Assembly (NCBI GenBank): GCA_025355545.1
Contig: JANXZN010000267.1
Coordinates: 1 to 38,237 of the forward strand
DNA length: 38,237 nucleotides
Direction of reading: 5' to 3'
From: Rhizobacter sp.
Lineage (GTDB): Bacteria; Pseudomonadota; Gammaproteobacteria; Burkholderiales; Burkholderiaceae_C
In this document: positions 33,869 through 38,237 of the stretch, piece by piece
Layout of the letters: each line of letters begins with the position of its first letter
Numbering within the stretch: the first letter of the stretch is position 1
Made by a program: the position numbers and the translations under genes
The notes under the pieces: generated by a model
Databases searched by the model: none
Seen by the model: only the letters and a program-made list of their open reading frames with translations
Told to the model about the DNA's origin: nothing

Positions 33869-34924
33869 TCAATTCTGATCACTTATTGAAGCGGGGTCGA
33901 CCCCCATGATGCGGGCCACATCCTTGATCGAGTCGGGCGCCAGCTCGTGCACCAGCTCGAGGAAGTTCTTGTCGATCACCCGCGCGGCCCTGCGCAAGAA
34001 CAGCTGGGCCGGGTTGGTGGGCTCGCTGCGCTCGAGGTAGGTACAGACCAGCTCGATAGCACGGATCGCGTCCTGACGGGTTTCGACACTGTGCACGCCC
34101 CCCACCGATCGCTTGGGTGCCGAGGCGACCTGCAGTTCGTTGCTATCGGCGCCGCTCCCGGTCTGCTCGGATTCGACAACATCGGAGGCGACCGCAGGCA
34201 CAACCGACTTGATGCCTGCAAGCATGGCCCGCACGGTTGCCAGATCGACGCTCAAGTCCGGCCGGAAACGCTGACCCATCAGCGTCTGGATCTGCGTGAG
34301 CGAATCCAGCGCCGCATCGGCCTGCGCACCCAGCACAAAGGCGGCATCCGGGTCCTCGGTCAGCATGCCAACGACATACGCCTGCGTCCGCGGCGATTCG
34401 TCGGGCCGGGGACTCAGCTTGCCGAGCGCCACTTCGACGTCGCGAACACGCATGCCGTCGAGCGCCCCGTCGCTGGAAAGCTTCGAGGCGCGAATGTCGC
34501 CCAGCAGGCTGTTGAGTTTGTCCAGCCCGCCGATCACCGACAAGCGCGCGAGCGCTTCGGGCTCGTCAGCATCGGGCAGCGGGTGCAAATGATCCCAAAA
34601 GCGCTCGAGCAGCCCGTGAAGCAGCGCGAGCGTGACGGGCAAGGTGGAGAAGCCCTCGAGGTTGAGCTTCGCGCGCCCCCACCACAGGGCCACACGCAGA
34701 TCTCGAGTGCGCATCAGCAGGGATTCGGACAATTCGCGCACGCGCCCCCAATCGGGCGGCTCGCCGGACCTGAACTGCGATTCGGGTTTGCCGGCGCCCG
34801 CATGTGTCAGTTCGAGGAATTCGGGGTCGTATTCGAGATCGGCTCCACAGGGCTGCGCATCGTCCAGCGGCAACAGCCAGCGGTCTGCCGGGGGCGGGAG
34901 GTCGTTGTCAAGGGCGTCAGGCAT
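33869..34924 (-). CDS. tssA: TssA (ImpA N-terminal domain) assembly protein
   Basis: 351 aa. The ImpA N-terminal domain has PCGADLEYDPEFLEL and a region WGRVRELSESLLMRTRDLRVALW. The C-terminal third has a TssA1-like segment CTYLERSEPTNPAQLFLRRAAR followed by DKNFLELVHELAPDSI. TssA primes sheath-tube polymerisation at the baseplate or stays at the distal end, depending on class. It is the first gene of the minus-strand operon and is divergent from the gene at 35159. The ribosome site is weak. Confidence 0.94.
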   Translation of the reverse strand: MPDALDNDLPPPADRWLLPLDDAQPCGADLEYDPEFLELTHAGAGKPESQFRSGEPPDWGRVRELSESLLMRTRDLRVALWWGRAKLNLEGFSTLPVTLALLHGLLERFWDHLHPLPDADEPEALARLSVIGGLDKLNSLLGDIRASKLSSDGALDGMRVRDVEVALGKLSPRPDESPRTQAYVVGMLTEDPDAAFVLGAQADAALDSLTQIQTLMGQRFRPDLSVDLATVRAMLAGIKSVVPAVASDVVESEQTGSGADSNELQVASAPKRSVGGVHSVETRQDAIRAIELVCTYLERSEPTNPAQLFLRRAARVIDKNFLELVHELAPDSIKDVARIMGVDPASISDQN

Positions 34925-35158
34925 TGGCGGGGCTCGCGAAGCTGTGTCAATGTACCATCTGTAACGGGGAACGCAGGGGCCATGCCGAGCCTGCGATCAT
35001 TGTGAGATGCGGCACACGCAGCCGTCGCGGCTGGCGCCACGGATTGGGAGACTCGTCACGCGTGGTTTGGCAACTATCCTGAAAACAGGCGCGTCGCACC
35101 ATTGAGTCGCCCTGCGAGTCTGAGTAGTTCAACGCACCAACTTCTAGGGGGTTACCTC
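34925..35158. other. Divergent intergenic region, probable operon promoter location
   Basis: This 234-bp gap separates tssA (minus) and the Lys-rich gene (plus), so promoters for both must lie in or near it unless transcription enters from outside. I looked for sigma-70 and sigma-54 type signals. A TATCCT hexamer near 35075 lacks a good -35 partner, and a GG/GC spaced sigma-54 pair was not found. Confidence 0.5.
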
Positions 35159-35803
35159 ATGAGTGCCTACGAGAACGAGATCAGTCCCGACGACTGGCTG
35201 GTTTCCGACATGAATGCGAATGCGGACGACGACCCGGAAGTGTTTGAGCGCAAGCTGAGGAAGAAGTACGACAAGGTGAAGAGCGACACAAGCTCCATCG
35301 ATGGCCTGAGTATCAAGACGCCCGATTGGGCCACCGTGATCTCGACGAAGAAGCGCGAGAAATCGAGAGCCGTTTCATTCGATCTCAGCCTGAAGAAGTC
35401 GGAGCTGGTTCTCACCGCTGGGACACCCACGGGGACGCGATTCATCCTGGGCAAGAAGGCGGTCCCGTCGGACGTCGAAGAGTACCGGACGTTCCTGGAG
35501 GGGCTCATGAATTGGTCCGACAGCGACCACCCTCTGGTGACGGAGGCCGACTTCAAGGACTGGAGCAAGAAGAATCCGAAGAAGCCGGAGAAGCCCACCG
35601 TCTACAAGACCTACGACGAGATGGTCAAGAAGAGCAAGGCGGACGCCGAGGCGTTCAGGAACTGGGCGAAGACCAATGCGGCGGGCAAGAAGGCCTTGGA
35701 CGAGCTGACCAAGACGGACAAGCTGAAACCCGCCGACCCGGCGCGCGCCAAGGCGCTGAAGGCCGCGGACGCGGTGCTTCCGGCGTACTACAAAACATTC
35801 TGA
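35159..35803 (+). CDS. Unrecognised 214-aa charged protein divergent from tssA
   Basis: ATG 35159 is preferred because GGGGG lies eight bases upstream; the track uses an earlier TTG. The N-terminus is acidic (ISPDDWLVSDMNANADDDPE), followed by Lys-rich helices (VFERKLRKKYDKVKSD). A beta-type middle contains SFDLSLKKSELVLTAGTPTG. The C-terminal 90 residues are Lys/Ala/Asp-rich helices, with KKNPKKPEKPTVYKTYDEMV. There is no cysteine, signal peptide or membrane segment. Composition resembles the small charged genes at the other end of the locus, but no shared motif was found. Family not recognised. It may be T6SS cargo or unrelated; the only contextual support is divergence from tssA. Confidence 0.85.
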   Translation: MSAYENEISPDDWLVSDMNANADDDPEVFERKLRKKYDKVKSDTSSIDGLSIKTPDWATVISTKKREKSRAVSFDLSLKKSELVLTAGTPTGTRFILGKKAVPSDVEEYRTFLEGLMNWSDSDHPLVTEADFKDWSKKNPKKPEKPTVYKTYDEMVKKSKADAEAFRNWAKTNAAGKKALDELTKTDKLKPADPARAKALKAADAVLPAYYKTF

Positions 35804-35849
35804 TTCGTTGACGACGCTGGCGGACAAGACCCACAACAACCTGTGCCGG

Positions 35850-35881
35850 CGCCGAGCGCCTTCACTGCAGGCGCTTCGGCG
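35850..35881. promoter_or_regulatory. Hairpin just before the GIDE-like gene
   Basis: CGCCGAGCGCC and GGCGCTTCGGCG pair with a single bulged base around a 9-base loop. The 3' arm abuts the GGAGG ribosome site of the following gene. It may end the upstream transcript weakly or modulate translation of the gene at 35894. No T-run follows. Confidence 0.35.
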
Positions 35882-35893
35882 GAGGATGCAGGC

Positions 35894-37312
35894 ATGACAC
35901 CGACGGCGGACAAGCGGGGCTGGAACTTCGAGTTTCCAACCCAGCTCGGTATCACGCACTCGAGATACGAGGTCACCGACGGCGCCCTGCGTTTTCAGTC
36001 CGACGACGCGTTCGGCGGCAGCGAAGACGTGCGCTGGGATTCTGTTCAGGGCGGAGGCACGGCGGCCATGGCTGGCATGGGTGGCCGTGGCGGCCCGGAT
36101 CTGCCGAATTGGGTTCCGGCGCAACTCGAATGGCTGATCCTGTCCCGCACCGAGGGCGGCGGAAAGCCATTCATGCGGGTGCTGCCGCAGGGAGCCGACC
36201 GCGAGGCCATCGTCGCTGCTGTGCAGCAACGCCTCGGCTCTCGGTGGATCGGCGCGCGACTGCAGCTGAAAGAGGCTCGGCAGCAACTCGGCATCACGTC
36301 GGGCACCTGGAGCACACTGAAGGTGGCGGGCATCGTTGTCGCGGTCATGGGCTTGCTGGCCGTTCTGATCGTCTTGTTCGCCTTGCTGCTGCATCCTGTC
36401 ATCACCGTGCCGGCAGGGTTCGCACTGGGCATCTGGATGTGCCGAAAGGCGCTCCTGGGCCTGCGCGACGGAATCGCCGTGGCCAACACGCCGACCGCCC
36501 GGGCCAGCAGTGCGGCCCTGGGCCTGGTCGAACTCGAAGGGCGCGCAGTCACCGACGCCCCCGTGCTCGCGGGAATCACTGGCCGGTCCTGTGTGTGGTG
36601 GGACATCGCCGTTCATGTCTGGTACGACGAAGGCTCGGGCGATGGCGAATGGCGCCAAGTCGCGGCGCGCCACGGTGGGACCATCGGCGTCGTCGAACTG
36701 GAAGACGACAGCGGAAAGGTGCCAGTGTGGCTCGCGGGTGCGATCATGCTGCTGGACAGTCGCGTTTGGGATTCGCGCAAGGACCCGTTACCTGAGCCCG
36801 GAACGGCCTTGCTCGATGAAATCGGGTTCTCCTGGGGAAGCAACCGCCACATCCGCGTCACCGAGACCTGCGTCGCAGCGAACCAGACGCTCTACGTGCT
36901 GGGCACTCTCGACGAGCGCCGCAACGTGCGCGAGCCTTCCGAGGCCAGCGCAATTGAACGCGGCCTGCTCATGTGGCGTACCGGACAATGGCGACGGGCG
37001 CTGGTGAGCGCGGTGCCCGGGCCGGCGCGCATCGTCGTCGCGGTGCTGATCGGTTACCTCGACATGGTCAGCAAGATCGGCACTGGCGGAGAGCGCCCAT
37101 GGCGACCGGAGCTGGCCGTGCCCCCGGCCATGGCGCCCACGTCCCTGTTGGTCTGGCAGGGGCGCGACGGTCGACCTTTCGTGGTCTCGAATCAGCCGGA
37201 AAGCGCCGCGCTGGCCGCCTTGCGCAAGCGTTCCCTGTGGACGTTTGGCTTCGGCACCGTGGTCCTGTGCTTCACGCTGTACCAGCTCGTTGAACTTCTT
37301 TGGGGGAAATGA
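35894..37312 (+). CDS. GIDE-like membrane protein next to lemA
   Basis: ATG 35894 with GGAGG eight bases upstream gives 472 aa; a GTG 51 bases earlier is less likely. Residues about 15-110 form a soluble domain with LPNWVPAQLEWLILSRTEGG. Two close membrane segments follow (about 140-180, with VAVMGLLAVLIVLFALLLHP). A cytosolic or periplasmic region of about 230 residues then begins VELEGRAVTDAPVLAGITGRSCVWW, the pattern of GIDE-type domains related to mitochondrial MUL1. A last membrane helix (FGFGTVVLCFTLYQLVEL) is at the C-terminus. GIDE-like proteins often sit beside lemA, as here, where the stop overlaps or abuts the lemA start. The biochemical role in bacteria is unclear. Confidence 0.85.
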   Translation: MTPTADKRGWNFEFPTQLGITHSRYEVTDGALRFQSDDAFGGSEDVRWDSVQGGGTAAMAGMGGRGGPDLPNWVPAQLEWLILSRTEGGGKPFMRVLPQGADREAIVAAVQQRLGSRWIGARLQLKEARQQLGITSGTWSTLKVAGIVVAVMGLLAVLIVLFALLLHPVITVPAGFALGIWMCRKALLGLRDGIAVANTPTARASSAALGLVELEGRAVTDAPVLAGITGRSCVWWDIAVHVWYDEGSGDGEWRQVAARHGGTIGVVELEDDSGKVPVWLAGAIMLLDSRVWDSRKDPLPEPGTALLDEIGFSWGSNRHIRVTETCVAANQTLYVLGTLDERRNVREPSEASAIERGLLMWRTGQWRRALVSAVPGPARIVVAVLIGYLDMVSKIGTGGERPWRPELAVPPAMAPTSLLVWQGRDGRPFVVSNQPESAALAALRKRSLWTFGFGTVVLCFTLYQLVELLWGK

Positions 37313-37314
37313 CC

Positions 37315-37890
37315 ATGGCGTGGGTCGCTGTCTTCGTGCTCGCAGTCCTGATACTTGGCGTCGGTATCGCCGTGCAGGGCGTGTCGCTCTACAACGGTCT
37401 GGTCCAGGTCAAGCACCAGGTCGACCAGTCCTGGTCGAACATTGACGTGCTTCTCAAACAGCGGCACGACGAACTGCCCAAGCTGATCGATGCGGTCAAG
37501 GGCTACATGTCACACGAGCGGGAGCTGCTCGAGAAAGTCACCGACTTGCGCACGCGTGCCCAAGTGAGCGAGGGCAGTGCGCTGCGGCTGCCGGCCGAGG
37601 AAGCGCTTTCGCAGGGGGTGTCACGGCTGCTCGCCGTGGCCGAGGGCTACCCGCAGCTTCGAGCCAGCGAAGTCTTCATCGACCTGCAGCGGCGAATCAC
37701 CGCCTTGGAAGAGCAGATCGCGCACCGACGCGAGTTCTACAACGCGGCCGTAAACATCAACAATGTGCGCATGGAGCAATTTCCGGACAGCCTGCTCACA
37801 TCGCTTGTAGGGCTTGTGCCCCGGCCGCTCTTCGAGTCCAAGCAGGCCGAGCGGGACGACGTGGACGTAGCGGCCCGGCTGGGCTCGTGA
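37315..37890 (+). CDS. lemA: LemA family protein
   Basis: 191 aa from ATG 37315, chosen because GGGGG lies eight bases upstream; an ATG at 37309 that overlaps the previous stop is the alternative. The N-terminus has one membrane segment (WVAVFVLAVLILGVGIAVQG). It is followed by the LemA hallmark LYNGLVQVKHQVDQSWSNID, then VLLKQRHDELPKLIDAVKGY. The remainder is a helical bundle ending with REFYNAAVNINNVRMEQFP, also typical. LemA proteins have an N-terminal membrane anchor and a soluble helical domain; their function is not settled. It is co-transcribed with the GIDE-like gene. Confidence 0.95.
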   Translation: MAWVAVFVLAVLILGVGIAVQGVSLYNGLVQVKHQVDQSWSNIDVLLKQRHDELPKLIDAVKGYMSHERELLEKVTDLRTRAQVSEGSALRLPAEEALSQGVSRLLAVAEGYPQLRASEVFIDLQRRITALEEQIAHRREFYNAAVNINNVRMEQFPDSLLTSLVGLVPRPLFESKQAERDDVDVAARLGS

Positions 37891-38046
37891 TTCGGCTGGC
37901 CATGGCGACATTATTTTGTCGGCAGCGTAGACGCACACGGCAAGAGCTAGGATCTCTCAATCGCACATGTTCGTTGGCCCCCAACCCGATGGGAGTCCGT
38001 CCTCCTTGATGCCTCGGGCAAAGGACACGTCGCCCGATCTTCGCGC

Positions 38047-38080
38047 CACGACAAGAAGTCGTGATACGGCCCCAAGGGCC
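38047..38080. terminator. Tandem small hairpins downstream of lemA
   Basis: CACGAC/GTCGTG with a 5-base loop (38047-38063) and GGCCC/GGGCC with a 3-base loop (38068-38080) lie between lemA and the convergent gene at the window end. Neither is followed by a T-run, so termination is uncertain. The 241-bp gap otherwise shows no gene. Confidence 0.25.
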
Positions 38081-38131
38081 CTGGGTCATCATTCGGGATC
38101 CTCTCAAGAAACAGTAACGGGGGCTGGGTCT

Positions 38132-38237
38132 TCATGCCGGCACTGAGGACAGTTTGATCTCGAAGCCGAGCGCGGCGGCGCGGCGTTTCAGTGCGGCGAC
38201 GCTGCGCTGGTGCTGCTGCTCTTCGTAGTGCTGTTGC
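38132..38237 (-). CDS. C-terminal end of an unidentified protein, possibly a transposase
   Basis: The minus strand reads QQHYEEQQHQRSVAALKRRA, continues ALGFEIKLSSVPA and ends in a TGA; the 5' part lies beyond the window. The basic helix followed by an ALGFE-type ending recalls the C-termini of several insertion-sequence transposases, but the family cannot be set from 35 codons. Codon use is normal for the window. If it is a transposase, an insertion sequence borders the T6SS region on this side. Confidence 0.45.
   Translation of the reverse strand, partial: QQHYEEQQHQRSVAALKRRAAALGFEIKLSSVPA

Noticed and set aside
34925-35158. Sigma-54 or strong sigma-70 promoter for tssA
   Set aside because: Scanned both strands; no pair of elements with correct spacing was found, so no promoter was called.

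Overview
The window is a G+C-rich stretch of a proteobacterial chromosome, most likely a betaproteobacterium of the order Burkholderiales. That placement is an inference from codon bias, gene style and the short G-rich intergenic repeats; no marker gene is present to prove it. About 30 kb is one complete-looking type VI secretion system (T6SS) locus. It runs on the minus strand from tssA (about 34.9 kb) down to a sheath-protein paralogue (about 4.9 kb).

Order in the direction of transcription: tssA, tssB, tssC, three different hcp-family genes, a cysteine-rich zinc-ribbon gene, tagJ, tssE, tssF, tssG, tssH (clpV), vgrG (tssI), a DUF4123 adaptor, two unrecognised genes (580 and 265 aa), an FHA gene, a PP2C phosphatase gene, a DUF4280 PAAR-like gene, tssK, tssL (with an OmpA domain), tssM, tagF and a TssB-TssC-like fusion gene. 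Many junctions overlap by a few bases (TGATG or similar), as in one long operon. No tssJ and no Ser/Thr kinase gene is visible. The assigned parts build the sheath and tube (TssB, TssC, Hcp), baseplate (TssE, F, G, K), spike (VgrG, DUF4280), membrane complex (TssL, TssM), recycling ATPase (TssH), cap/assembly protein (TssA) and a phospho-switch (FHA, PP2C, TagF).

The three widest gaps in the second half of the operon each hold a repeat element. A 169-bp nested palindrome lies between tssK and tssL. Copies of a short G-rich repeat lie between tssM and tagF and between the DUF4280 and PP2C genes, the latter beside a 30-bp perfect palindrome.

The left 4.8 kb is an accessory block of five unrecognised genes plus one gene cut by the window edge, in mixed orientation, mostly Lys-rich and helical. 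Two of them share an N-terminal domain with SGWK and DDKH signatures. One carries a LysM domain but no signal peptide. One appears frameshifted near its 3' end, and an orphan coding-like tail lies between two of the genes. These are candidate T6SS cargo or accessory proteins by position only.

To the right, divergent from tssA, are a small Lys-rich unknown gene, a GIDE-like membrane protein gene and lemA, then the end of a minus-strand gene that may be a transposase. No tRNA, rRNA or CRISPR array was seen, and no gene-free stretch exceeds 300 bases.
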